A model generated the notes under the pieces. The model ran no database searches. It was not told where the DNA came from and saw only the letters and a list, made by a program, of their open reading frames with translations. Of a DNA stretch of 15,581 nucleotides, positions 6,843 to 14,174 are shown one piece after another. Source of the DNA: Gammaproteobacteria bacterium (GTDB lineage: Bacteria > Pseudomonadota > Gammaproteobacteria > Woeseiales > Woeseiaceae); contig PBBK01000031.1 of NCBI GenBank assembly GCA_002717685.1, positions 1-15,581 on the forward strand, in the 5' to 3' direction. The stretch's first letter is position 1, and the number at the start of each line of letters is the position of its first letter. Both the position numbers and the translations under genes were made by a program.

Positions 6843-7739
6843 ATGGATAGAAACAGTATAGATTGGTATGGACCGCTAGTAGCCCTTGTAACTCCGTTTA
6901 AAAAGAATGGTGAAATAGATAAAGAATCATTCTGTCAAAATATTGAGCGAATGATTAAAAAAGGTGCTACGGGAGTTTTAGTTGCTGGATGTACCGGAGA
7001 GTTTTGGTCATTATCATTTAAAGAAAAAAAATTATTGTTTGAGTTATCATCCGAAACTGTTAATGGGAGAGGAACAGTAATATGTAATTGTAGCGCAATT
7101 ACTCCCGAAGAAACTATAGAACTTACAAAAGAGTCTGAAAATTGTGGGGGTGATGGGTCTTTGATATTGCCTTCTTATTTTGTAAAATTGACCGATAATG
7201 AGATAATTAATTATTATCAGAAAATTTCTGATTCTACTAGTATGCCTATTATTATATATAATATCCCTCATAATGCAGTTAATGATATTACTCCCAGATT
7301 GGCTTTAGAATTAACAAAAATTGAAAATATTGTGGCAATTAAGGAAAGTTCTGGGAATTGGAAAAATTTTTATTCAACACTGACTGCAACCAAGAAAAAA
7401 ATCAGAATTTTTTGCGGACCTTCTTCAGTATACGGATTCCCCGCTACTATGGCTCAGGCTGATGGAACTATTGACTGTTTCCCAAATGTTTGGGCACCAG
7501 GTTGTATGGATATATTTTATAAATCTAAAAATGGTGATCATAATGAAGCCATAAAATTACAAGAAATAGGAAATCATTTAACTGATCTATTTACAAGTGA
7601 TGGTAGAACACTTTACCCATCCACAAAAGCAGCGATGAACATTTTAGGATTCAATGGTGGTTTTACTAGGTTTCCTCTTAATGATTTGGATAAAGATTTA
7701 GTAAAAAATCTTGAGAAAGGTTTGAAACAAATTTTTTAA
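6843..7739 (+). CDS. DapA/N-acetylneuraminate-lyase superfamily aldolase or dehydratase, not true DHDPS
   Basis: A 298-residue TIM-barrel class I (Schiff-base) lyase. The family signatures are GPLVALVTPF (10-19), GCTGEFWSLS (49-58, in place of GTTGE), YNIP (139-142) with the catalytic Y139, and AIKESSG (165-171) with the Schiff-base K167. In dihydrodipicolinate synthase an Arg follows shortly after this Tyr (NVPSRT) to bind the aspartate-semialdehyde carboxylate. Here the segment is NIPHNAV, without Arg, so lysine biosynthesis is unlikely. The enzyme probably cleaves or dehydrates a keto acid through its lysine imine, with pyruvate as a likely product or co-substrate. An AAGGGG ribosome site (6834-6839) sits very close to the ATG. 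The decarboxylase follows 19 bases after its stop. The specific reaction is unknown. Confidence 0.88.
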   Translation: MDRNSIDWYGPLVALVTPFKKNGEIDKESFCQNIERMIKKGATGVLVAGCTGEFWSLSFKEKKLLFELSSETVNGRGTVICNCSAITPEETIELTKESENCGGDGSLILPSYFVKLTDNEIINYYQKISDSTSMPIIIYNIPHNAVNDITPRLALELTKIENIVAIKESSGNWKNFYSTLTATKKKIRIFCGPSSVYGFPATMAQADGTIDCFPNVWAPGCMDIFYKSKNGDHNEAIKLQEIGNHLTDLFTSDGRTLYPSTKAAMNILGFNGGFTRFPLNDLDKDLVKNLEKGLKQIF

Positions 7740-7758
7740 CGTAACCAATGGAGAAAAA

Positions 7759-9186
7759 ATGGCAAACATTCAAAAAACCGAAAATAAAGTTGAAATAGCA
7801 CCTCGAAATTACAAATTGAATTTTAGTGATTTTGTAGGAATAGGAAAAAATGGGAATTTATGGGTAGAAGATTGTGATGTAGAAGAATTAGTTAAAAAGT
7901 ATGGTTCGCCTCTATTAATAATTAGTGAGTCACAATTTAGACAATCTTTTAGACAATTTAAAAAAGCATTTACAGATAATTATAAAGGAGAAGTTGAAAT
8001 ACTTTATGCAAATAAGTCAAACAATTCTTTGGCTTTAAGACATATTATGAATCAGGAAGGTGGAGGTGGCGATTGTTTTGGTGTAAATGAAATGTACATT
8101 TCCCTTCTGGCTGGAACTAATCCAAAGATGTTAGTACTCAACGGTTCAAACAAACAAGACGAAGAATTAGAGATGGCCATCGCTAATGGCTTATGTATCA
8201 ATATAGATTCCATGGACGAACTGGGAAGGATTTCTGAAATTTCAAAAAAATTTAACAAGTCTGTAGACATTGGAATCAGATTAGCTCTTGATTTAGATCC
8301 GTTAGCAGAAAAAACTGGCGTTTCAATGCACGGTCCGGGGACATTAAAAGAACAATCCGACAGCACTAAGTGGGGTATGACTAGAGAACAAACTGTTGAA
8401 ATAGTCAATAATGCCCAGAAGCTGAAAAACATTCACCTAAAAGAAACTCATTTTCATTTAAGTAGAATGACTAATGAAGTTGAACCATTTGCAGTAATGG
8501 CCCGTGAAATGATAACCTGGTCGCATTATATAAATGAAAATTCTGGATGGACTCCACCATGTATCGATATTGGTGGTGGATGGACATACGGAAGATGGTA
8601 TGGTACAGGCCCAAACAGTCAAATAGATGATGAAAATGCACCAAAATATTCTGACTATGGAAAAAGAATATCTGAGGTAATTACCGAAGAGGCTGAAAAA
8701 TATAATTTACCATTGCCTAAATTGAGAATTGAACCGGGCAGGTTGATATCAGGTCCATGTGGAGTTGCTGTTGGTGCAGTTGGAGCTGTTAAAGAGGGAG
8801 AAAAAAAGAAATGGGTAAATTTGGATTTATCTACTAATCATTTATCTTGGGCTGCAATTTTAGATTGGTATTATCATGCAGTTCCAGTGGAAAATGCTGA
8901 AAGAGAAGCAACTGAAACTGTGGATATTGTAGGACCATTATGTAATTCGGATGAAATAGGAAAACATAGGAAAATGCCACCATTAATAAGGGGCGAACAT
9001 GTAGCTTTTCTTGATGCAGGCGGTTATGTAGAGTCTCAAGCAGCAAGATATAATGCTCAATGCTTGCCAGCAACTGTCTTGGTATTTAATGAACTGTCAG
9101 AAATAACTACTGAAAGAGAACAATTAAGAGATGTATCCGGTAGATTTAGAGTACCTCCAAGATTATTAGCACAATCATTCAGCTAA
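7759..9186 (+). CDS. fold-III PLP decarboxylase (LysA / D-ornithine-lysine decarboxylase-like)
   Basis: A 475-residue fold-III (alanine-racemase-like) decarboxylase, longer than typical diaminopimelate decarboxylases (about 420). Seen: YANKSNN with PLP lysine K86, GGGGDCFGVNEMY (101-113), LNGSNKQDEELEMAI (127-141), HFHLSRM (231-237) in place of the usual HxHIGSQ, IDIGGGW (269-275), IEPGR (324-328), VGPLCNSDEIG (391-401) with the inter-subunit C395, and FLDAGGYVESQAARYN (417-432). It should decarboxylate an amino acid to an amine. Fold-III enzymes act on meso-diaminopimelate, L- or D-ornithine/lysine, arginine or carboxynorspermidine. A D-lysine/D-ornithine decarboxylase would suit this setting but is only one option. 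The Shine-Dalgarno sequence GGAG (7750-7753) is 5 bases before the ATG. Its place beside an amine aminotransferase suggests catabolism rather than cell-wall lysine synthesis. Confidence 0.85.
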   Translation: MANIQKTENKVEIAPRNYKLNFSDFVGIGKNGNLWVEDCDVEELVKKYGSPLLIISESQFRQSFRQFKKAFTDNYKGEVEILYANKSNNSLALRHIMNQEGGGGDCFGVNEMYISLLAGTNPKMLVLNGSNKQDEELEMAIANGLCINIDSMDELGRISEISKKFNKSVDIGIRLALDLDPLAEKTGVSMHGPGTLKEQSDSTKWGMTREQTVEIVNNAQKLKNIHLKETHFHLSRMTNEVEPFAVMAREMITWSHYINENSGWTPPCIDIGGGWTYGRWYGTGPNSQIDDENAPKYSDYGKRISEVITEEAEKYNLPLPKLRIEPGRLISGPCGVAVGAVGAVKEGEKKKWVNLDLSTNHLSWAAILDWYYHAVPVENAEREATETVDIVGPLCNSDEIGKHRKMPPLIRGEHVAFLDAGGYVESQAARYNAQCLPATVLVFNELSEITTEREQLRDVSGRFRVPPRLLAQSFS

Positions 9187-9560
9187 ATTTTTTGTTCAGC
9201 AAATGAATGCCTATTTAACTAATTTACTTGGGACAAATTGTTAAATTTTATCAAATTTGAGAATATTTAATTTTACTAAGGAAAAGATAAAATTTGTGAA
9301 ATCAAATTAAAATACTTTTAATTAATTGGAATTAACTATTTTTTTATAGAAAATTATATTTTTTAGTTTATCTTTTATCTAATTATATCTCCTGAAGGTT
9401 TTAACGTACCGGATTATATGTTAAATTTATTTTTGTTTTACGGGGTTAATTAGTAAATTTGTGTAGATTCGAAATATTTTTGTTGTTTATTAAAAAATCA
9501 TTTAACAAATAGCTGTAATAGTAAATCAAGTTATGAGAATTAACTGTAAGATTTCTTAAA
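9187..9560. other. intergenic region, AT-rich, no gene seen
   Basis: These 374 bases hold no credible reading frame. AAATTTTATC (9243-9252) is repeated inverted as GATAAAATTT (9286-9295), 33 bases apart. In sequence this AT-rich it may be chance, or a weak end structure for the five-gene run. A promoter for the SDR at 9561 is expected here, but I cannot choose one with confidence. Confidence 0.4.
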
Positions 9561-10280
9561 ATGTTGAAACCAAATAATAGAGTTATCTTAATTTCTGGAG
9601 CATCAAGCGGGATAGGTTTAGCTATAGCAAAATTATTACTAGAAGAGGGTTACAATTTGTCTCTAGGTGTGAGGAATATAGAAAAAACAAAAAATTTATT
9701 TTCAAAATGTAAATCTCAAAATTATATAATTGAAAAATTTGAAGCTACTGATTTAAAAACCATAGATAGTTGGGTTGAAAATACAATAAATATATTTGGC
9801 AAAATTGATGGATTAATTAATAATGCTGGTATATTAAAAATTGTTTCATTTGATGAAGGTGAAATAGAAGAATTAAATGAATTATGGAAAGTTAATGTAG
9901 TTGCTCCATTTTATTTAACAAAATTGTGCTTACCACACATAAAAAAGACAAATTATGGTCGCATAATAAATATCGCTTCAACAGATGGGAAAAGATATCG
10001 TGAATCAGTTTCAGTTGGTTATTCGATGGTTAAACACGCTTTAGTATCGATGAGTCACGCTACAAGAATTGCAGGTTGGAATGATGGAATAAGAGTTACG
10101 GCTATATGTCCTGGTGCAGTTGATACTAACCTTCTTAATGGAATTCCTGGAGTTACGACTTCTAAACAAAGATTAAAACCAGAAACTATTGCACATACTG
10201 TTTCATATGTTTTATCGTTGCCAAAAAACGCATCGGTTGCAGAATTACCAATAAATGCAAGAGTAGAATCCACAATATAA
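9561..10280 (+). CDS. short-chain dehydrogenase/reductase, NADP-preferring type
   Basis: A 239-residue classical SDR. GASSGIG (13-19) is the nucleotide-binding motif. R38 in LGVRN just after the second strand favours NADP(H), unlike the Asp in the other SDR of this window. NNAG is at 87-90, and the catalytic set is S140, Y154 and K158 (YSMVK). PGAVDT follows in the substrate loop. The C-terminus is shorter than usual and lacks the typical VDGG end. Such enzymes reduce or oxidise small carbonyl or hydroxy compounds in the cytoplasm. No Shine-Dalgarno sequence is evident before the ATG. The gene is separated by 374 bases from the upstream run and converges on the DAO-family gene with 5 bases between stop codons, so it may be a separate transcript. 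Its substrate is unknown. Confidence 0.9.
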   Translation: MLKPNNRVILISGASSGIGLAIAKLLLEEGYNLSLGVRNIEKTKNLFSKCKSQNYIIEKFEATDLKTIDSWVENTINIFGKIDGLINNAGILKIVSFDEGEIEELNELWKVNVVAPFYLTKLCLPHIKKTNYGRIINIASTDGKRYRESVSVGYSMVKHALVSMSHATRIAGWNDGIRVTAICPGAVDTNLLNGIPGVTTSKQRLKPETIAHTVSYVLSLPKNASVAELPINARVESTI

Positions 10281-10285
10281 ATAAT

Positions 10286-11464
10286 TTAATTTTCTAAAAT
10301 CATTTTTTTGTGATTTTTTAAAAATCTTTCGGGAGAAAATTTGCTACTATAAAATTCATTTTTTTTGCTGTTAATTAAATCTATTATTACTTCCGCACAT
10401 AACGGTCCGAGCGTGTACCCTGCGTCACCGGGAATAGCAAAAAAAACATTTTCGTACCCCTTTATATTCCCCAAAACAGAATTGCCATCCGTAATAGGGT
10501 TTATTCCTCCCCATGTTCGAAGAAGTTTTAGTTTCCCTATTGATGGTACCAAATCAACAGCTGTCCTCAAATTTCCGAACAAACTTTCCCTTTTTATTTG
10601 TATCTTATTGGTTCTTTCGTCTATTCGAGCAGGCCATCCACCCCCGATAATTATATTTCCACTTGAAATTTGCTTCAAAGTTATCGAACGTTCGGCGTGC
10701 TGTATTAAAATAGGTATAAACATTTTGACTTTTTCGGTGACATTCATATGCAAAGGTTCGGCTACAGTTGGTATGTTAAAATTCAGGCATTCAGCTAATT
10801 TGCCAGTTCCTGATCCAGCCGCTATAATAACTTTTTCACAATAATATTCTCTTAAATTAGTTTTAATGTAATACTCATTATTTTTTAATTCAATGTGATT
10901 TACTGTTTCACATTTCATAATTTTAACTCCACTTCGAAGACTAATTTCTTGCAAACTTTTATTAGCAACTAGCGGGTTCAGTTTACCTTCATGAGCACAA
11001 AATTCTCCGCCAACGACTTTATCACTTAAAAAAGGATAAACTTTCTTAATTTTATTGCTTTCTATTATTTCTACATCCAAACCTGCGGCCTTTTCTTCGT
11101 GGCATTTCTTATACAAAAATTTTAGTTGTTCTTCATTGTCAGCCACCATTAAGCCACCATTGACTCTTAGGTCAAAGTCTACATTTAACATTAAACTGAG
11201 TCGATTCCATGCACTTACAGCTTCTTTATAGAATGGAAGATTTTCCAATAAATTATCTATCAAATGGGGATTTAATCTAAAGTTTCTACTTTGTAGTTGA
11301 ACGTGGATACTGCCTGCATTAGAATAACTTCCGCTAAATTCTCCACTATCAATACAAATTACCTCTTTATTTTGACGTGACAAATAATAAGAAATACACC
11401 CTCCTACAATGCCTCCACCTATAACAATATAATCACAGTCTACAGATTTGTGATTGCTATTCAT
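10286..11464 (-). CDS. DAO-family FAD oxidoreductase, catalytic subunit of an HcnC/OoxB/D-hydroxyproline dehydrogenase-like enzyme
   Basis: A 392-residue FAD-dependent amine/amino-acid oxidoreductase (DadA/glycine oxidase/HcnC family). The dinucleotide motif is YIVIGGGIVGGCISYYL (12-28) with D39 binding the FAD ribose. SGSYSNAGSI (44-53) follows. The end has RTWGGINPITDGNSV (316-330) and the FAD-closing FFAIPGDAGYTLGP (341-354). Family members oxidise the C-N bond of glycine, D-amino acids, sarcosine, D-hydroxyproline or opines to an imine, which hydrolyses. The gene follows the [2Fe-2S]/FAD subunit by 10 bases, which is the arrangement of hydrogen cyanide synthase, opine oxidases and D-hydroxyproline dehydrogenase. 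So it most likely works as a dehydrogenase complex passing electrons to the respiratory chain rather than as a free oxidase. GGTAGG just before the ATG is a possible ribosome site. Substrate unknown. Confidence 0.9.
   Translation of the reverse strand: MNSNHKSVDCDYIVIGGGIVGGCISYYLSRQNKEVICIDSGEFSGSYSNAGSIHVQLQSRNFRLNPHLIDNLLENLPFYKEAVSAWNRLSLMLNVDFDLRVNGGLMVADNEEQLKFLYKKCHEEKAAGLDVEIIESNKIKKVYPFLSDKVVGGEFCAHEGKLNPLVANKSLQEISLRSGVKIMKCETVNHIELKNNEYYIKTNLREYYCEKVIIAAGSGTGKLAECLNFNIPTVAEPLHMNVTEKVKMFIPILIQHAERSITLKQISSGNIIIGGGWPARIDERTNKIQIKRESLFGNLRTAVDLVPSIGKLKLLRTWGGINPITDGNSVLGNIKGYENVFFAIPGDAGYTLGPLCAEVIIDLINSKKNEFYSSKFSPERFLKNHKKMILEN
10296..10317 (+). terminator. weak hairpin with T-rich tail after the convergent SDR gene
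   Basis: AAAATCA (10296-10302) pairs with TGATTTT (10311-10317) around an 8-base loop, followed by more T. It begins 15 bases after the SDR stop at 10280. It lies inside the last codons of the opposing DAO-family gene, which constrains it. The stem is short and AT-rich, so termination would be weak. Confidence 0.3.
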
Positions 11465-11474
11465 TACCTACCAA

Positions 11475-13130
11475 TTATAATAAGTTATCTATATTCAAAG
11501 GCACGAAGGGAATTCTGGGAGTGAAAAAATCGGATTCTTTAATTTGGACACCAAAATTATTTTTTAAAATATCCAAGACAATCTGACCACAATATCGTCC
11601 TTGGCAAGGGCCCATTCCCAATCTGGTTTTTAGTTTCAAATCACTCATACTTGTATAGCCATTTTCAAGAGCATTTTCCAAAGTTGAATATTTAATGCCC
11701 TCACATCTACAAATTTCAACCTCTTTATCTAAATTAACTAAATTTAAAAAATTACTTTTATATAGTTTCCATAAATTTTTCTGAAATATTTCTAGATTTT
11801 TTAATTTGTTTTCGCACAATATTTTATTTTTTAAGTATTTTTGAATTATTTCAAAACCTAAGCTTTCTGCAACATTATATCCTGATATTTTCCCTTCCAG
11901 TTCGGCAACTTGAGCTCCACCTATTCTTACACAGTCGCCAATAGCGTAAATATCTTTAACATTAGTTTGTAAATCATTATTTCTGAATGTAACTAGACAA
12001 TTTGATTCTATATCATAATCATGTTTACAATTTAAATATCTTAACATATTGTTCGAAGAGTTGAATCCATATCCTAAACAAATACAGTCAACTTCAAAAG
12101 ATTTTCGACCATTTCCTCCAACGCATCTTATAGTTCCAGTAAGACCATCATCGTTTTCTTCAATTCTAGAGATTTCATATCCGTGAAAAATAGGAATACC
12201 ATTAAACTTTAAAAAAAATAAATATCTTATACCTTTAATAAATAATTTGAATGAATTTGATAACAAGTTATATAAGATTTTATAGTCTAATATTGTAGGT
12301 TTTTTTGACTTCTCACTTATAGCTACAATTTTTGCTCCTGCTTTTTTTAACTCCCTGGCAACATGGAGAATAAAAGGACCATTGCCGCACATAAGAATTT
12401 TTTTCCCTGCAAGAACGTTATACCCTTTTAGCAAACTTTGCATTGCACCGGTAGTCATAACTCCTGGTAATGTCCATCCTCTGACAGGGTACCCTTTTTC
12501 ATATGCTCCAGTAGAAAAAATTATTTTTTTAGGTCTAAATGTAATTAATAAATTGTTCTTTGTTGCTAAAATTTCTTTATTTTCAAAAATTGCAAACACA
12601 GATGTATTTGTAAAAATACTTACCCCATTTTTTGATACTTCGTTTATTAATTTTTTACCCAATATAACTTGGTCATCGAATTTCGCATTCTTATTAAGAA
12701 CTGGTTGTTTACAAAATTGACCTCCAAGTTTTTCTCTGTCATCAACTAAGATGGTATTTACTCCACAATTGCTGGCAACCAAAGCTGCACTTAATCCTCC
12801 AATTCCTCCTCCAATAATTAGTAAGTCGGAATAGTATTCTTCATGTTCGTGCTCCTGGCGCGAATTCTCATTATCGAACTCTGTTATTTTAACTTGCTTT
12901 TGCTTGAAAATAATTGCATTACTTTCTAATTTTCTCATACAAGCTCTTACATTATTTTCACCATTGACTTCTACCAAACACTCATGACATACGCCCATTC
13001 CGCAAAAAACGCCCCTTTTTGACATCTTATTATTTAGTTCAAAAACTTCGTTGGATATCAAAGCTGAAGCAATGCTTTCACCTAAATTAGCTGTGTAATC
13101 AATATCTTCAAATTTAAATCTAATTTTCAT
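11475..13130 (-). CDS. fused [2Fe-2S] / FAD pyridine-nucleotide-type oxidoreductase subunit (HcnA-HcnB / opine oxidase subunit A-like)
   Basis: A 551-residue three-part electron-transfer subunit. Residues 1-85 form a plant-type ferredoxin domain with C43, C48, C51 and C64 in RGVFCGMGVCHECLV...RAC. Residues 101-430 form an FAD/NAD-linked reductase domain, with GGGIGG (107-112), GGQFC (136-140) and a second nucleotide site at MCGNGPF, ending in IYAIGDCVRIGGAQVAELEG. The C-terminal 70 residues are a BFD-like [2Fe-2S] domain with a Cys-x-Cys pair (ICRCEG) and CQGRYC. In hydrogen cyanide synthase and octopine/nopaline oxidases the ferredoxin-like and FAD parts occur as HcnA and HcnB; here they are one chain. 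The DAO subunit is 10 bases downstream. No strong Shine-Dalgarno sequence is visible. Sarcosine oxidase alpha is a more distant alternative but lacks this size and partner. Confidence 0.92.
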   Translation of the reverse strand: MKIRFKFEDIDYTANLGESIASALISNEVFELNNKMSKRGVFCGMGVCHECLVEVNGENNVRACMRKLESNAIIFKQKQVKITEFDNENSRQEHEHEEYYSDLLIIGGGIGGLSAALVASNCGVNTILVDDREKLGGQFCKQPVLNKNAKFDDQVILGKKLINEVSKNGVSIFTNTSVFAIFENKEILATKNNLLITFRPKKIIFSTGAYEKGYPVRGWTLPGVMTTGAMQSLLKGYNVLAGKKILMCGNGPFILHVARELKKAGAKIVAISEKSKKPTILDYKILYNLLSNSFKLFIKGIRYLFFLKFNGIPIFHGYEISRIEENDDGLTGTIRCVGGNGRKSFEVDCICLGYGFNSSNNMLRYLNCKHDYDIESNCLVTFRNNDLQTNVKDIYAIGDCVRIGGAQVAELEGKISGYNVAESLGFEIIQKYLKNKILCENKLKNLEIFQKNLWKLYKSNFLNLVNLDKEVEICRCEGIKYSTLENALENGYTSMSDLKLKTRLGMGPCQGRYCGQIVLDILKNNFGVQIKESDFFTPRIPFVPLNIDNLL

Positions 13131-13505
13131 CAGTAATCACATTAAAAAATTGTTAGTTTTTCGCTTACTTTTCAAGTTTCCAAACTTTTGAATATCAATA
13201 CTATATTATTACCTATGTAATTTGATATTGAATAATTATATATTTTTTCATAATATTGTGAATTCTTAAGGAAAATATTTCATGGGAAAAATTGCTGAGA
13301 AAATGGAATCAATTTTCACTAGGAGGGGAATCTGTCATTTAGTCAATAGCTATAGCTTAAGTCGAGTATACAGATTGTTGATAATAATTTTCTTTTATGT
13401 TTAAATTATTTGAGTTTGACTGTGGCTGACAAAATTACTTGGTTGGTGCAAAAATATTTTAACACAATAAGTTTAACTTCTAGCAAGAACTTTTATTGAA
13501 AAAAT
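13131..13505. other. intergenic region between the oxidoreductase and permease genes
   Basis: These 375 bases separate two minus-strand pairs. The only reading frame worth noting is a plus-strand 40-codon one (13282-13404) with AAGGA 9 bases before its ATG. It is unrecognised, has a hydrophobic end (RLLIIIFFYV), and could be a small membrane peptide or chance. The part nearest 13130 contains inverted repeats listed separately. Confidence 0.35.
13171..13229 (-). promoter_or_regulatory. inverted repeats upstream of the oxidoreductase operon, candidate operator
   Basis: AAGTTT-CC-AAACTT (13174-13187) is a perfect 6+6 palindrome, flanked by TTCAA/TTGAA with a two-base offset. It is centred about 50 bases before the start at 13130. 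Next to it AATATCAA (13191-13198) is repeated inverted as TTGATATT (13222-13229). Position and symmetry suit a dimeric regulator, but no regulator gene is in the window, and short AT-rich palindromes occur by chance. Confidence 0.3.
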
Positions 13506-14165
13506 TTAATTTTTCATTCGCAATTCAAGAAATTTTGCCATTTGAGATAATCCCAAGGTCAAAATAATATATATAAGTGCAGTAACTGTATAAAATTCAA
13601 ATGGTCTGAATGTTAATGATGTCGCAATTTGTGATTGTCTCATTAGTTCATTAACCCCAATAATTGAAACTAGTGCAGAATCTTTTAACATTCCAATAAA
13701 CATATTTGCGGTTGGTGGGATGATAATTTTTACTGCTTGTGGAAAAATAATTCTTATAAAAGTATTTATAATTGAGAATCCTAAGCTAAAAGATGCTTCC
13801 CATTGACCCTTTGCAACAGCTTGTATTCCAGCTCTATATATCTCAGCAAGATAACCCCCATGTTGCATAGACAGGCAGATTATACCAGCGGTTATTGGAT
13901 CAAAATTTATTCCTGATACCATAGCTAATCCATAATATAGCCATATGATAAAGACAAATAGTGGTATGCCTCTGAAGAACTCTATGTAAGTTCTACTTAT
14001 CAAAACTAAAATATATATTTTTGATAACCTGAGAATCGAAATAAATAAACCAATTATAAGAGCAAAGATCATTGAAATCACTGAAATATAAATAGTTATC
14101 CAAAGACCTTTGGCTATCCAAGTCCAGTAAGTTTCAAATACCTCAAAATGAAATGTATACTCCAT
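13506..14165 (-). CDS. amino-acid ABC transporter permease (HisM/GlnP/opine family)
   Basis: A 219-residue inner-membrane permease of the His/Glu/Gln/Arg/opine family. About five hydrophobic spans are visible: near 18-44, 50-81, 88-108, 140-165 and 190-210. The cytoplasmic EAA loop that docks on the ATPase is EASFSLGFSIINTFIRIIFPQA (123-144), starting the usual way after AVAKGQW. FFRGIPLFVFIIWLYY (63-78) is also typical. Only one permease gene is present. Related importers often have two, so this may work as a homodimer or with a partner encoded elsewhere. It starts 9 bases after the ATPase stop, so the two are translated together. The periplasmic binding protein for it is probably the one at 2068-2886, which is not adjacent. 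Confidence 0.93.
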   Translation of the reverse strand: MEYTFHFEVFETYWTWIAKGLWITIYISVISMIFALIIGLFISILRLSKIYILVLISRTYIEFFRGIPLFVFIIWLYYGLAMVSGINFDPITAGIICLSMQHGGYLAEIYRAGIQAVAKGQWEASFSLGFSIINTFIRIIFPQAVKIIIPPTANMFIGMLKDSALVSIIGVNELMRQSQIATSLTFRPFEFYTVTALIYIILTLGLSQMAKFLELRMKN

Positions 14166-14174
14166 ATAAAATTT

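Noticed and set aside
8052..8432. A 126-codon minus-strand frame inside the decarboxylase gene
   Set aside because: Antisense shadow; the plus strand carries the conserved PLP motifs across the same bases.
6843..9186. Lysine biosynthesis pair dapA-lysA
   Set aside because: The DapA-like protein lacks the DHDPS substrate Arg, the LysA-like protein has an altered HxHIGSQ motif and extra length, and the neighbours are catabolic.
10365..10844. A 159-codon plus-strand frame inside the DAO-family gene
   Set aside because: Antisense shadow of a gene with clear FAD-binding motifs and family-wide features.
10286..13130. Hydrogen cyanide synthase (hcnABC)
   Set aside because: The domain types match but HcnA and HcnB are fused here and the context is an amino-acid catabolic cluster; cyanide production cannot be claimed.
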